From NCBI RefSeq assembly GCF_017873135.1, contig NZ_JAGGJV010000004.1, positions 469,057 to 533,056 on the forward strand: 64,000 nucleotides of DNA. The letters run 5' to 3'. Under the pieces are notes generated by a model. That model saw nothing but the letters and a program-made list of their open reading frames with translations. It had not been told where the DNA came from and did no database searches. The first letter of the stretch is position 1. Each line of letters begins with the position of its first letter. Source of the stretch: Rhizobium herbae (GTDB taxonomy: Bacteria > Pseudomonadota > Alphaproteobacteria > Rhizobiales > Rhizobiaceae). The translations under genes were made by a program, and so were the position numbers. Shown in pieces: positions 45,823 through 54,674 of this stretch.

Positions 45823-45830
45823 AGGATCCC

Positions 45831-48800
45831 CTACTCCGCAGCCAGTGCTATCGGCGGCCCGAGACGCTCAATCGCTTTCTCATGGCTCTCTTCTTTCGTT
45901 GGCTTGATTCGGAACCACACCGCGTAAAGGGCTGGAAGGAAGAGCAGGATCATCACTGTGCCTGCAGCCGTCCCGCCAATCAGCGTATAGGCCATCGATC
46001 CCCAGAACACCGAATGGGTCAAAGGTATGAAGGCAAGGATCGCCGCAAGCGCGGTCAGGATGACGGGACGTGTCCGCTGCACGGTCGCTTCGATGACAGC
46101 ATGGTAGTCATCGAGACCCGCAGCCTGATTTTCCTTGATCTGCTCCGTCAGGATCAACGTGTTGCGCATCAGGATACCCGCCAGTCCGATCAACCCGAGA
46201 ATCGCGTTGAAGCCGAAGGGTTGATTGAACAGAAGCAAGGTCGGGACTACCCCTGCAAGTCCAAGGGGTGCAGTCAACATGACCATCGTCATCGTCGATA
46301 GACTGCGCACCTGGAGGATGATGACGATCAACATGGCCGCGATCATAAGGGGGAAGACCTGGACCAGCGCAACATTGGCCTTGAGGGACTCCTCGATGTT
46401 GCCGCCCATCTCGATACGATATCCGACGGGGAGCGATGCGATCAGCGGCTGAAGTGCCTTCATGACCTGCTGTGAAACCTCGGGGGGTTGTGTCGCCTCG
46501 TTGATATCGGAGCGTATCGTGATCACCGGCGTGCGGTCACGGCGTTTCAGGATCGGTTCCTCGAACCGGATCTCCGAGTGCCCGATCTGATCGAGTGGAA
46601 CCTGCCGGCCATCCCTGCTCATCAGCGAGAAATCACCAAGCCTTGAAGGATCAAGCCGGTTGTCACCTGCGCTACGCGCGACGACGGGAACGTTGCGGAT
46701 GTTGTCGCGCACCTGGGTGACGGGGATGCCGCTCAGCAGCAACTGCATCTGCTGGGCCGCTTCCGAAGGAGAAAGACCGATCAGATTGAGTCGATCCTGA
46801 TTGGGGATAAACCGCAGCACAGGGGTTCGGTTACCCCAATCCCTGTTGGCCTGGCGGACATCAGGCACACTTTTCATAATGGCAAGAGCCTGCTCGGAAA
46901 TCTTGTAGAGCTCATCCGGATCCGGTCCCATGATCCGGAACTCGACCGGAAATGGCGTGTAAGGACCAAAGACAAGCTGCGTTACACGTACGGATGCCTC
47001 AGGAACCAGCCCTTCGGAAATCGCGGCGCGCAGGCGATGCTTCAAGTCCTCGCGCGCATGAGCGTCCGGAGTGAGCACGACCACCTTGGCAAAGGCGGGA
47101 TTGGGAAGTTCCGGTGCCATGGCGAAGAAGAAGCGAGGTGCACCCTGTCCCACATAGCTGGTGACAATTTTCACTTCCGGTTGGGTTTTCAGCCAGCCTT
47201 CGACCTTCTCCACCGCGGCAGTCGTGGTTTCGATGCTCGCACCCTCGGGCATGCGAACTTCGACCAGCACCTCGGGCCGATCGGATGTCGGGAAGAACTG
47301 CTGTTTGACGCTTCCCATGCCGACGACGGAAACAGCCATCGTGATACCGACCACGGCGCACACCATGAATTTATGGCGAACCGCGAACGCGATGAGGGAG
47401 CGCAGGCGACGGTAGTTCGGCGTATCATAGATGGCGTGATGACCGCCCTCGACCGGCTTGATATCGGGCAGCATCTTTACCCCGAGGTAGGGCGTAAAAG
47501 TCACCGCGACGATCCACGAAACGATCAGGGCAAAACCGACGACCCAGAAAATGTTGCCGGCATATTCACCCGCGGTCGATCTCGCGAAGCCCACGGGCAT
47601 CAGTCCGATGATCGTGACCAGGGTGCCGGACAGCATCGGCGCCGCCGTATGGCTCCAGGCATAGGCGGCCGCCTTGATGCGGTCCATGCCCTCTTCCATT
47701 TTCACGACCATCACCTCGATGGCGATGATGGCGTCGTCTACGAGAAGGCCCAGTGCAAGGATCAGGGCGCCGAGGGTGATGCGATCGAAGAACCGTCCGG
47801 TCTCTAGCATGATGAGGAAGACGACAGCGAGGGTGAGCGGCACAGCGAGCGCGACAACAATGCCGACGCGCCAGCCGAGTGCGACCAGACTGACGAACAG
47901 CACGACGCCAAGCGCCATGGCGAACTTGAGCATGAATTCACCGACCGCCTCCTCAATGTTGACGGCCTGATCGCTGACTTTCGTGAGCGTCATGCCAAGC
48001 GGCAATGTCTGCGCAATCTCGGAGGACCGCGCCTCAAGCGCCTTTCCGAGCTCAAGACCGTTATAGCCCTGCTGCATCACGGCACCGAGCATGACTGTCG
48101 GCTCACCCTCATGGCGGATGACGTAGGTCGCGGGATCCTCATAGCCGCGCCGCACATCCGCCAGATCGGAGAGCTTCAGCGTCCGTCCGGCTGCTACGAT
48201 CGGCGTGTCGGCGATTGCCTGCACGCTGTTATAGGCTCCGTCGAAACGGATGAAGACCTGTGGCCCACGCGTGTCGATCGAGCCGGCCGGCGTGACTGTG
48301 TTCTGCCTTTGCAATGCTGAGGCGATATCCTGGGTCGATATCCCGAGTGTCGCGAGCTTGGCATAGGAAAATTCGACGAAGATCTGTTCGGGGCGTTCGC
48401 CGAGAATGTTGATTTTCTTGACGCCCGGAACATGCAGGAGATCCTGACGAATGACCTCCGCCTGCCGCACGAGGTCGCGCATCGGCATCCCCTTCGCCTT
48501 CAGTGCATAAAGGCCGAAGCTGACATCGGAATACTCGTCGTTGACAAAGGGGCCAATGACGCCGGAAGGAAGATTTCGGGCTTCGTCGCCAAGCTTTTTG
48601 CGAGCCTGATAGAACTCCTCTGCAACGGCGCTCGCCGGAGTATTATCCTTGAGCGTCACCGTGAGATAGGCGTAGCCCGGCCGTGTTGTCGTTTCCACAC
48701 GGTCATACCAGGTGAGTTCCTGAATGCGTTTCTCAAGTGGCTCGGCGACAAGATCCTGCATTTCACGCGCGGTAGCGCCTGGCCAAACTGAGGTGACCGT

Positions 48801-48941
48801 CAGGGTCTTGATGGTAAAGGAGGGATCTTCGGCGCGTCCCAGCTTGACGAACGCATAGACCCCTGCGGCGGCCAACAGAACGATAAAGAATAGCGTAACG
48901 GCGCGTTCGCGAACGGCGATGGCGGAAAGATTGAAACTCAT
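45831..48941 (-). CDS. RND efflux transporter permease subunit (AcrB/HAE1 type)
   Basis: 1036 residues from ATG 48941 (overlapping the adaptor stop), which gives the expected length; an upstream in-frame start at 49121 is rejected. There are twelve membrane helices with two large periplasmic loops. TM4 holds the proton-relay pair in LALGLLVDDAIIAIEV, and the N-terminus has SVWPGATAREMQDLVAEPLE. It exports drugs or other toxic compounds by proton exchange, with the adaptor encoded upstream and an outer-membrane TolC-type channel encoded elsewhere. Confidence 0.95.
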   Translation of the reverse strand: MSFNLSAIAVRERAVTLFFIVLLAAAGVYAFVKLGRAEDPSFTIKTLTVTSVWPGATAREMQDLVAEPLEKRIQELTWYDRVETTTRPGYAYLTVTLKDNTPASAVAEEFYQARKKLGDEARNLPSGVIGPFVNDEYSDVSFGLYALKAKGMPMRDLVRQAEVIRQDLLHVPGVKKINILGERPEQIFVEFSYAKLATLGISTQDIASALQRQNTVTPAGSIDTRGPQVFIRFDGAYNSVQAIADTPIVAAGRTLKLSDLADVRRGYEDPATYVIRHEGEPTVMLGAVMQQGYNGLELGKALEARSSEIAQTLPLGMTLTKVSDQAVNIEEAVGEFMLKFAMALGVVLFVSLVALGWRVGIVVALAVPLTLAVVFLIMLETGRFFDRITLGALILALGLLVDDAIIAIEVMVVKMEEGMDRIKAAAYAWSHTAAPMLSGTLVTIIGLMPVGFARSTAGEYAGNIFWVVGFALIVSWIVAVTFTPYLGVKMLPDIKPVEGGHHAIYDTPNYRRLRSLIAFAVRHKFMVCAVVGITMAVSVVGMGSVKQQFFPTSDRPEVLVEVRMPEGASIETTTAAVEKVEGWLKTQPEVKIVTSYVGQGAPRFFFAMAPELPNPAFAKVVVLTPDAHAREDLKHRLRAAISEGLVPEASVRVTQLVFGPYTPFPVEFRIMGPDPDELYKISEQALAIMKSVPDVRQANRDWGNRTPVLRFIPNQDRLNLIGLSPSEAAQQMQLLLSGIPVTQVRDNIRNVPVVARSAGDNRLDPSRLGDFSLMSRDGRQVPLDQIGHSEIRFEEPILKRRDRTPVITIRSDINEATQPPEVSQQVMKALQPLIASLPVGYRIEMGGNIEESLKANVALVQVFPLMIAAMLIVIILQVRSLSTMTMVMLTAPLGLAGVVPTLLLFNQPFGFNAILGLIGLAGILMRNTLILTEQIKENQAAGLDDYHAVIEATVQRTRPVILTALAAILAFIPLTHSVFWGSMAYTLIGGTAAGTVMILLFLPALYAVWFRIKPTKEESHEKAIERLGPPIALAAE

Positions 48942-50050
48942 TTTTTCACCTCTTGCTGAGAGGCGACCCTGACAGCAGCGCCATTTTCCAGAAGATGCGC
49001 GCCCAGCGCGACAACCTGCTCGCCAATACCAATGCCGGTGACAAACGCCGTCTCCTCGCCGATCTGCTGGATTTCGACCGGGGTGAACTTCACGGTAGAG
49101 GTGCCGCTGTCGACGACCCAAACACCCGCGCGGCGACCATCGTCCAGGATGGCGCCGACTGGTACGGCGACCTCCGACTGCTTGCCCGCGTCCAGAATCT
49201 TAATCGTGACCGTCGAGCCGAGCGGGGCAGAGGCGGCGGCACCATCGAGAACATAGCGTGCCTCGTAAGTCCGGGTCTGGGGATCGGCAGCATCCGAGAT
49301 CTGCCGCAGGCGGGCTTTCCCGCTGAGCCCGTCGCCTCCGTAGACACTGGCCTCCGCCTCGGACCCTACCCGTGGGCGTAAAGTCTCAGGTAGCCAGACA
49401 ACGGCTTCCCGCGGTCCAGCCTGCGCGAGTTGAACCACCGTCTGGCCTGCAGTCACGACTTGCCCAGGATCTCCAAGCGTATTGACGACTGTTCCGTCCG
49501 AGTCTGCAAATAGGACCGTATAGGCTGCTGCATTTTCTGCGACCTCAGCGTCGGCTTCCGCCGCAGCAAGCTGGGCCGAGGCCGTGTCGAGGGCCGCTTT
49601 CGCCTGTTCATACCGCTGTGGAGTGGCAGCCAATCCATTTTTCACAAGCGCCGCATAGCGTTTCTCATCGGCTTGTGCCTGGATCAGGACAGCACGCGTT
49701 GCGGTAACCGTATTGCGCTTCGCTGTCAGCGCGAGCTGGAGATCGGTTTCGTCGATCCGCATCAGGGCCTGGCCTTGTCTTACCTGTTGGCCCGCATCGA
49801 CCATCCGCTGGACGATTTTGCCCGGAACCCGAAACCCGAGGTTGCTCTGTACCCGCGAAGCGACCGTGCCGGTAAAAGAGCGCTCCGCCGTTTCCGTCTT
49901 CATCGCCTCTGCCACCCTTACCAGTGGTGAAGCAGTCCTTGGGTCTGCAGCCTCGGCTTCCCGTTTAGGGGATTCGGAAACCAGGAAAAAGGCCCCGCCC
50001 CCCGCTGCCACCATGAGACCCACAAAAGTCAGGATATGTTTGCGTTTCAT
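48938..50050 (-). CDS. RND efflux periplasmic adaptor (HlyD/AcrA family)
   Basis: 370 residues from ATG 50050; an upstream in-frame start at 50167 runs into the divergent TetR gene. An N-terminal membrane anchor (LTFVGLMVAAGGGAFFLV) is followed by a lipoyl-like motif (LGFRVPGKIVQRMVDAGQQV) and an alpha-hairpin with periplasmic Ala-rich coiled coil (KAALDTASAQLAAAEADAEV). It links the pump to an outer-membrane channel. The stop overlaps the pump ATG. Confidence 0.93.
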   Translation of the reverse strand: MKRKHILTFVGLMVAAGGGAFFLVSESPKREAEAADPRTASPLVRVAEAMKTETAERSFTGTVASRVQSNLGFRVPGKIVQRMVDAGQQVRQGQALMRIDETDLQLALTAKRNTVTATRAVLIQAQADEKRYAALVKNGLAATPQRYEQAKAALDTASAQLAAAEADAEVAENAAAYTVLFADSDGTVVNTLGDPGQVVTAGQTVVQLAQAGPREAVVWLPETLRPRVGSEAEASVYGGDGLSGKARLRQISDAADPQTRTYEARYVLDGAAASAPLGSTVTIKILDAGKQSEVAVPVGAILDDGRRAGVWVVDSGTSTVKFTPVEIQQIGEETAFVTGIGIGEQVVALGAHLLENGAAVRVASQQEVKK

Positions 50051-50085
50051 TTTAAGTTCTCTTCTTGACCAGCGGCACGGATAAT

Positions 50086-50101
50086 TTAGATTGCGATCTA
50101 A
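50086..50101. promoter_or_regulatory. candidate TetR operator upstream of the efflux operon
   Basis: TTAGAT-TGCG-ATCTAA (6-bp perfect arms) lies in the 98-bp region between the adaptor gene and the TetR gene. A looser pair, TAGAT-N10-ATCTA, is at 50116-50135, and ATCTAA recurs 35 bp downstream of the first copy. Position and dyad form fit a regulator site controlling both divergent genes. Confidence 0.5.
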
Positions 50102-50148
50102 CTCTATTTGCGCTATAGATGTCAAATGAAATCTAATCGGAGATCGAT

Positions 50149-50763
50149 ATGAGAGTGAGCCGCGCACAGGCCGAGGAAAATCGGGAGACCGTGATCAACG
50201 TCGCCAGCCGTCTGTTTCGAGAGCACGGCTTCGATGGTATTGGCCTCAAGGACCTGATGAAGGGTGCGGGCCTTACGCAGGGCGGCTTCTACAAGCAGTT
50301 CTCGTCCAAGGACGATCTTGCAGCGCAAGCCTCCAGGCGCGCGCTTGAAAGCGCTACCCGCAGATGGGCGACGGCTGCGAGCAGCCCCAATCCGCTTGAA
50401 GCAGTTATAGAGTTCTACCTCTCCCAGGACCATCGTGGAGAAAAGGCGGAAGGTTGCCCTGTAGTGGCGTTGGGATCAGACGCCGCCCGTCAAAGCGAAG
50501 AGGTAAGGCGTCCATTTGAGGATGGTATCCGCGCTCACTTCGAGGTGCTGGATGAACTGATGGGTGACGCCAGGAGCTCCAATCCCAGTGGCAAGGCGAT
50601 GGCGATACTGTCGCTGATGGTGGGCGCTGTCACACTCTCGCGGATCATGCAGGACGAGAATTTGTCGCAAGGCATCCTCGACGCAGCCGCTGGCGAAGTC
50701 AGACGCATTGCACGCGGTGAGGAGTCGTCTGAAGCGATCGCTGTCGCCAAAGGCTATCGCTAG
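50149..50763 (+). CDS. TetR/AcrR family transcriptional regulator, divergent from the efflux operon
   Basis: 204 residues. The helix-turn-helix occupies residues ~10-55 (IGLKDLMKGAGLTQGGFYKQ), and a KDDLAAQAS segment follows. The rest is a helical dimerisation/ligand domain with GCPVVALGSDAARQ. Being divergent from the adaptor-pump operon with candidate operators between, it is the likely local repressor. The second TetR gene at 45205-45822 is at the other end of the same operon. A 6-bp GC-rich hairpin follows at 50806-50823. Confidence 0.9.
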   Translation: MRVSRAQAEENRETVINVASRLFREHGFDGIGLKDLMKGAGLTQGGFYKQFSSKDDLAAQASRRALESATRRWATAASSPNPLEAVIEFYLSQDHRGEKAEGCPVVALGSDAARQSEEVRRPFEDGIRAHFEVLDELMGDARSSNPSGKAMAILSLMVGAVTLSRIMQDENLSQGILDAAAGEVRRIARGEESSEAIAVAKGYR

Positions 50764-50940
50764 GTTCGATTATTTGGCGCCGATGACCGGTCCGAGTTGA
50801 TCTTCCGCCCGAATGTGCGGGCGAACAGCGCTCTTTGAACCCGGCACAAAATGCATGTTTCGAGAACGTGAACTGGCTGCATCGCCGGCCGGCAAGCTTG
50901 AGGCGTGCCTATTTTTAATGACAAGACAGGTGGAAAACAG

Positions 50941-52206
50941 ATGCGTCGTATCGTTGTAACAGGAATGGGAGCGGTAAGCCCCCTTGGAGCGAATGTCGCT
51001 ATCTCCTGGTCGCGCCTTCTTAAAGGTCAGAGCGGGATTCGGCGACTGGGGGACGATGTCGTCGGGGATCTTCCGTCCAAAATAGGCGGAGTGGTCCCCT
51101 CAATCGCGGAAGATTCCGAAGGAGGCTTCGATCCGGATAGCGTGATGGCTCAGAAGGATCAACGCAAGGTCGACCGATTCATCATCTTCGCACTGGCGGC
51201 CGCCGAAGAGGCGCTCGCCCAGGCGAGATGGAAACCCATTTCCAATGATGACCGGCTGCGAACAGCGACAATCATCGCTTCGGGCATCGGAGGTTTCCCC
51301 GCGATCACCGAGGCGGTCCGCACCGTCGACCAACGCGGTGTCCGTCGGCTTTCGCCCTTCACCGTGCCGTCGTTTCTCGTCAACCTCGCCGCGGGACAAG
51401 TCTCGATACGCCATGGCTTCAAAGGCCCCCTCGGCGCACCGGTAACCGCTTGCGCTGCCGGCATTCAGGCGATCGGCGATGCCGCCAGGCTCATCCGATC
51501 CAATGAAGCCGACATTGCTATCTGCGGCGGAACAGAAGCCTGCATGAATATCGTCAGTCTCGGTGGTTTCGCCGCGGCTCGGTCCCTTTCGACCGGCTCT
51601 AACGAAACACCGAGCCGGGCATCGCGTCCCTTCGACATGATGCGTGATGGCTTCGTCATGGGCGAGGGAGCGGGCATGCTGGTTATCGAAGCGTTGAGCC
51701 ATGCGCTTGCTCGCGGCGCCACGCCGCTTGCCGAACTGGTCGGATACGGTACGACAGCCGACGCCCACCATATCACCTCCGGTCCCGAGGACGGCAATGG
51801 TGCGCGCAGGGCCATGGAGATTGCCATTGCGCAGGCGGGAATAGCCCCGCGTGAAATTGGCCATCTGAATGCACATGCCACCTCGACGCCGGTTGGCGAT
51901 CTCGGTGAAATCAGAGCTATCAAGAGCGTTTTCGGTTCCAACAATTCCGTGGCTGTCAGCGGGACGAAATCAACGACGGGGCATCTGCTCGGTGCGGCCG
52001 GAGGGCTGGAAGCTATCTTCACGATTTTGGCGCTCCGCGATCAGATTGCACCACCGACCCTCAACCTGAATGCGCCGGATCCAGAAGCCGCCGGTATCGA
52101 TTTCGTGGCGAATGAAGCGCGGCACATCGACTCTGAGTACGCCATATCGAATGGTTTCGGCTTTGGCGGGGTCAACGCCAGCGCAGTATTCCGACGCTGG
52201 ACATAA
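50941..52206 (+). CDS. fabF: beta-ketoacyl-ACP synthase II (FabF-like)
   Basis: 421 residues from ATG 50941 (MRRIVVTGMGAVSPLG). The KAS triad is intact: Cys in APVTACAAGIQAIGDA near residue 173, His in NAHATSTPVGD near 313 and His in STTGHLLGAAGG near 350. It condenses malonyl-ACP with acyl-ACP in the cytoplasm. No acpP, fabG or fabZ gene is near, so it is an orphan copy that may serve a special lipid. It is preceded by a TetR gene and convergent with a LacI gene. Confidence 0.9.
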   Translation: MRRIVVTGMGAVSPLGANVAISWSRLLKGQSGIRRLGDDVVGDLPSKIGGVVPSIAEDSEGGFDPDSVMAQKDQRKVDRFIIFALAAAEEALAQARWKPISNDDRLRTATIIASGIGGFPAITEAVRTVDQRGVRRLSPFTVPSFLVNLAAGQVSIRHGFKGPLGAPVTACAAGIQAIGDAARLIRSNEADIAICGGTEACMNIVSLGGFAAARSLSTGSNETPSRASRPFDMMRDGFVMGEGAGMLVIEALSHALARGATPLAELVGYGTTADAHHITSGPEDGNGARRAMEIAIAQAGIAPREIGHLNAHATSTPVGDLGEIRAIKSVFGSNNSVAVSGTKSTTGHLLGAAGGLEAIFTILALRDQIAPPTLNLNAPDPEAAGIDFVANEARHIDSEYAISNGFGFGGVNASAVFRRWT

Positions 52207-52408
52207 GGGGGCCGCCGCCGCTCACCAACCGTTGGCTGATCGGAAATCTCTGACAGCGCCCGGCATTATCGAACGCCCTCTCACCTCGGAGCATGCTTAG
52301 GCTTGCCTACTAAGCCCTCGCGAGCACCAGATCTAAACCAAGAGCCGATGGCTGCTGCTATCCCCTGACTGCCCGAATCCGTTTTGGTCTGTCCTATTGT
52401 TTGATCAA

Positions 52409-53401
52409 TCAAGCTGAATCTCTCACAACAAGCTTGCCCCGGAAGTTAACTGTCTCTCTCGGTGCTCTTTCCAGAATCATGTCTATTGCCGCTTTGACCA
52501 TCTGGTCGGTCGGCTGCTCATAGGTTGTCAGGCCGTATGCTGGTGACGCCGCTGGGGCAGCGTTGTCGAAGCCCACAATGGCGAGATCGTTGGGGACACG
52601 TAACCCGAACTCGCTGCGGGCAACATCCATCGCTCCGAACGCGAGGGCATCGTTTTCGCACATGAGGACATCGACCCGGTCTTCCGGCGCAACTTGGGAC
52701 AGATAGTCCCGGGCGGCCTGCGCGCCGGCTTCTGCGCTGTAGCGCTCGGCGGACATCTCCACGAGTTCGACGCCGAGAGTGGTTCGCCAGAACTCCTTAA
52801 AGTTCCTCCGCCTGCCAAGCGCCGTAGACAATGTACGCGCGCCAGCCATAAATCCCGGCCTCCGATACCCCCTTTCCAACAGGTGCTTGCCGATCTCGGC
52901 AATCGCCACGACCGCATCGCAGGAAATAGCGGGAACACCTTCGATCTGGCTATCTCGAGCAAGAACAAACATCGGAGGCCCACCCCGTCCCAGCTTGTGA
53001 TCTGTCAACATCTCATCGCGAAACGCTGTACCAAAGAGTACGATCGCATCAACCTGCCGCTGGTCGGCATTCAATATGGCATGCACGTGGTTGTAATGCT
53101 GATTGATATTGATCAACATAGTCACGAGCCCCTCCGCCTGCAGGCTAGCGGTCAGCTTTTCAAGAAACGGAAGCTTGTGCGGGTTTGCAAAGTCATCGAC
53201 GAGAACCGCGACCTGATGTGTGGAATTGGTGGCAAGGCTCCGGGCCAACAGGTTCGGCCGGTAATTCAGTCGCTCTGCCGCCTCCAGCACTTTGGCTTTG
53301 CTGGCCTCCGTGATCGATGCACCCGGGGTAAATGCGCGGATGACCGTCCACTTTGAAACGCCCGCCTCCATCGCCACGTTCTGCGCCGTCGCTCGCTTCA
53401 C
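52409..53401 (-). CDS. LacI family transcriptional regulator of the adjacent sugar ABC operon
   Basis: 330 residues from GTG 53401, with GGAGAAG eight bases upstream. The N-terminal HTH (TAQNVAMEAGVSKWTVIRAF) and hinge (LNYRPNLLARSLATNST) precede the sugar-binding-like domain. It is divergent from the ABC operon at 53614; the 212-bp space holds tandem operators (53499-53514, 53520-53535) and AAACGTTT at 53422-53429. It likely responds to the imported sugar. Confidence 0.93.
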   Translation of the reverse strand: MKRATAQNVAMEAGVSKWTVIRAFTPGASITEASKAKVLEAAERLNYRPNLLARSLATNSTHQVAVLVDDFANPHKLPFLEKLTASLQAEGLVTMLININQHYNHVHAILNADQRQVDAIVLFGTAFRDEMLTDHKLGRGGPPMFVLARDSQIEGVPAISCDAVVAIAEIGKHLLERGYRRPGFMAGARTLSTALGRRRNFKEFWRTTLGVELVEMSAERYSAEAGAQAARDYLSQVAPEDRVDVLMCENDALAFGAMDVARSEFGLRVPNDLAIVGFDNAAPAASPAYGLTTYEQPTDQMVKAAIDMILERAPRETVNFRGKLVVRDSA

Positions 53402-53460
53402 GGTCGAACTTCTCCATTTCGAAACGTTTATTCCATTTCTGCTGATCGCGAAATGAATGG

Positions 53461-53489
53461 TTGATTTCTTCTAGCAAGAATCCTATAGA
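53461..53489 (+). promoter_or_regulatory. candidate sigma-70 promoter of the sugar ABC operon
   Basis: TTGATT (53461-53466) and TATAGA (53484-53489) are 17 bp apart; the hexamers match the consensus at 4/6 each. The expected start point, ~53497, would lie two bases before the first operator, a clear geometry for repression. Confidence 0.65.
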
Positions 53490-53498
53490 TATGCACGT

Positions 53499-53514
53499 TT
53501 GCTACCGGTAGCAA
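53499..53514. promoter_or_regulatory. LacI-type operator 1 (16-bp perfect palindrome)
   Basis: TTGCTACCGGTAGCAA is its own reverse complement, with the central CG expected for LacI-family sites. It sits immediately after the candidate start point of the sugar ABC operon and divergent from the lacI gene. Confidence 0.8.
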
Positions 53515-53519
53515 GAAAT

Positions 53520-53535
53520 GTGCACCCGGTAGCAA
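53520..53535. promoter_or_regulatory. LacI-type operator 2 (imperfect copy)
   Basis: GTGCACCCGGTAGCAA matches operator 1 at 13 of 16 positions, with one intact half-site. The centre lies 21 bp from that of operator 1, two turns of the helix, so both dimers would sit on the same DNA face. Confidence 0.65.
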
Positions 53536-53613
53536 AGTGGAGGACGCGCCGTCTGAGGCGTTTTGGTGGCTCTCGCGCTGGGAGGTGTGGGACACCCTTT
53601 GGGAGGAGTTTTT

Positions 53614-54561
53614 ATGAAATCGCTTATCAAGAAGCTTGCGCTTGGTGTTTCGATCGTTGCAGCCGTTGCAGGTGCCGGAAGCCTGGCATCCGCACAAGAC
53701 ATCAAGATCATTGCTGTGACTCATGGCCAGGCGAACGACCCCTTCTGGTCTGTGGTCAAGAATGGCGTGACAGCCGGCGCAAAGGATGCCGGTGTCCAGG
53801 TTGATTATCGCGCGCCCGAAACGTTCGATATGGTGGCCATGAGCCAGTTGATCGACGCTGCGGTCAACCAGAAGCCCGATGGTCTGATCGTGTCGATCCC
53901 GGACGCTTCGGCTCTCGGACCGTCGATCGAAAAGGCCGTGGCAGCCGGCATTCCGGTGATCTCGATCAACTCCGGCTCCGATGTATCGAAGCAACTCGGC
54001 GCTTTGCTGCATGTCGGCCAGGACGAGTACGGTGCGGGTAAAGCCGCCGGCGAAAAACTGAACCAGATGGGTGGAAAGACCGGCATCTGCATAAACCAGG
54101 AAGTGGGCAACGTCTCGCTCGACCTGCGTTGCAAGGGCTTTTCGGATGGCTTCGGCGGTACTGTCTCTGTCCTTCCCGTGTCCAACGATCCGGCGGAAGT
54201 CGAAGCCAAGGTCAAAGCGGCTCTGAGCGCGGACGAAGCGATCGATACAGTCATGGCGCTGGGTGCAAGCACGGCCGGCGAGCCCGCACTTGCGGCCATC
54301 AAGGCCGTGGGCAAGGCCGGTAAGGTCAATATTGCCACCTTCGACCTTTCTGCCGATTTCCTGAAAGCGGTCGCTGCGGGCGAAGCTGCCTTTGCCATCG
54401 ACCAGCAGCAGTTCCTGCAGGGCTATCTGTCGACGGTCTTCCTGGCGAACAACGCGAAATACGGCCTGATCCCGGGCGGTAATGTTCCATCGGGCCCGAA
54501 CCTGATCACCAAGGACAAGGCGGCTCAGGTCGTTGAATTGTCGGCTCAGGGCATCCGCTGA
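53614..54561 (+). CDS. sugar ABC transporter substrate-binding protein (CUT2, RbsB-like)
   Basis: 315 residues from ATG 53614 behind GGGAGGAG. The signal peptide is cleaved near ASA|QDI. It is a type-1 periplasmic binding protein: THGQANDPFWSVVKNG, PDGLIVSIPDASALGPSIEK and INSGSD line the ligand cleft. It delivers a sugar or cyclitol to the single permease that follows. The later dehydrogenase and isomerase genes suggest a pentose, hexose or inositol-like substrate. Confidence 0.92.
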   Translation: MKSLIKKLALGVSIVAAVAGAGSLASAQDIKIIAVTHGQANDPFWSVVKNGVTAGAKDAGVQVDYRAPETFDMVAMSQLIDAAVNQKPDGLIVSIPDASALGPSIEKAVAAGIPVISINSGSDVSKQLGALLHVGQDEYGAGKAAGEKLNQMGGKTGICINQEVGNVSLDLRCKGFSDGFGGTVSVLPVSNDPAEVEAKVKAALSADEAIDTVMALGASTAGEPALAAIKAVGKAGKVNIATFDLSADFLKAVAAGEAAFAIDQQQFLQGYLSTVFLANNAKYGLIPGGNVPSGPNLITKDKAAQVVELSAQGIR

Positions 54562-54585
54562 TCTAACCCAAGTCGCATAGCGCGC

Positions 54586-54618
54586 GTCGGTAGTCCCTTC
54601 AACGGAGGGGCTGCCGAC
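54586..54618 (+). terminator. intercistronic stem-loop after the sugar-binding-protein gene
   Basis: GTCGGTAGTCCCT (54586-54598) pairs with AGGGGCTGCCGAC (54606-54618) over 13 pairs, two of them G-U; loop of 7. It starts 24 bases after the SBP stop, and no T-run follows. It probably stabilises the SBP message and partly ends transcription. Confidence 0.6.
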
Positions 54619-54674
54619 CGACCCTACCCGCTATCCTGCATGGCTGTGGCGTGTGACGCCCACGGGAGTGAACC

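Noticed and set aside
52207..52408. 202-bp gap between fabF and the LacI gene
   Set aside because: Only a loose GCTTAG/CTAAGC repeat is present; no gene or convincing terminator.
53546..53564. Small GCGCC/GGCGT hairpin followed by TTTT in the leader of the sugar ABC operon
   Set aside because: Only 4-5 pairs; too weak to propose an attenuator.
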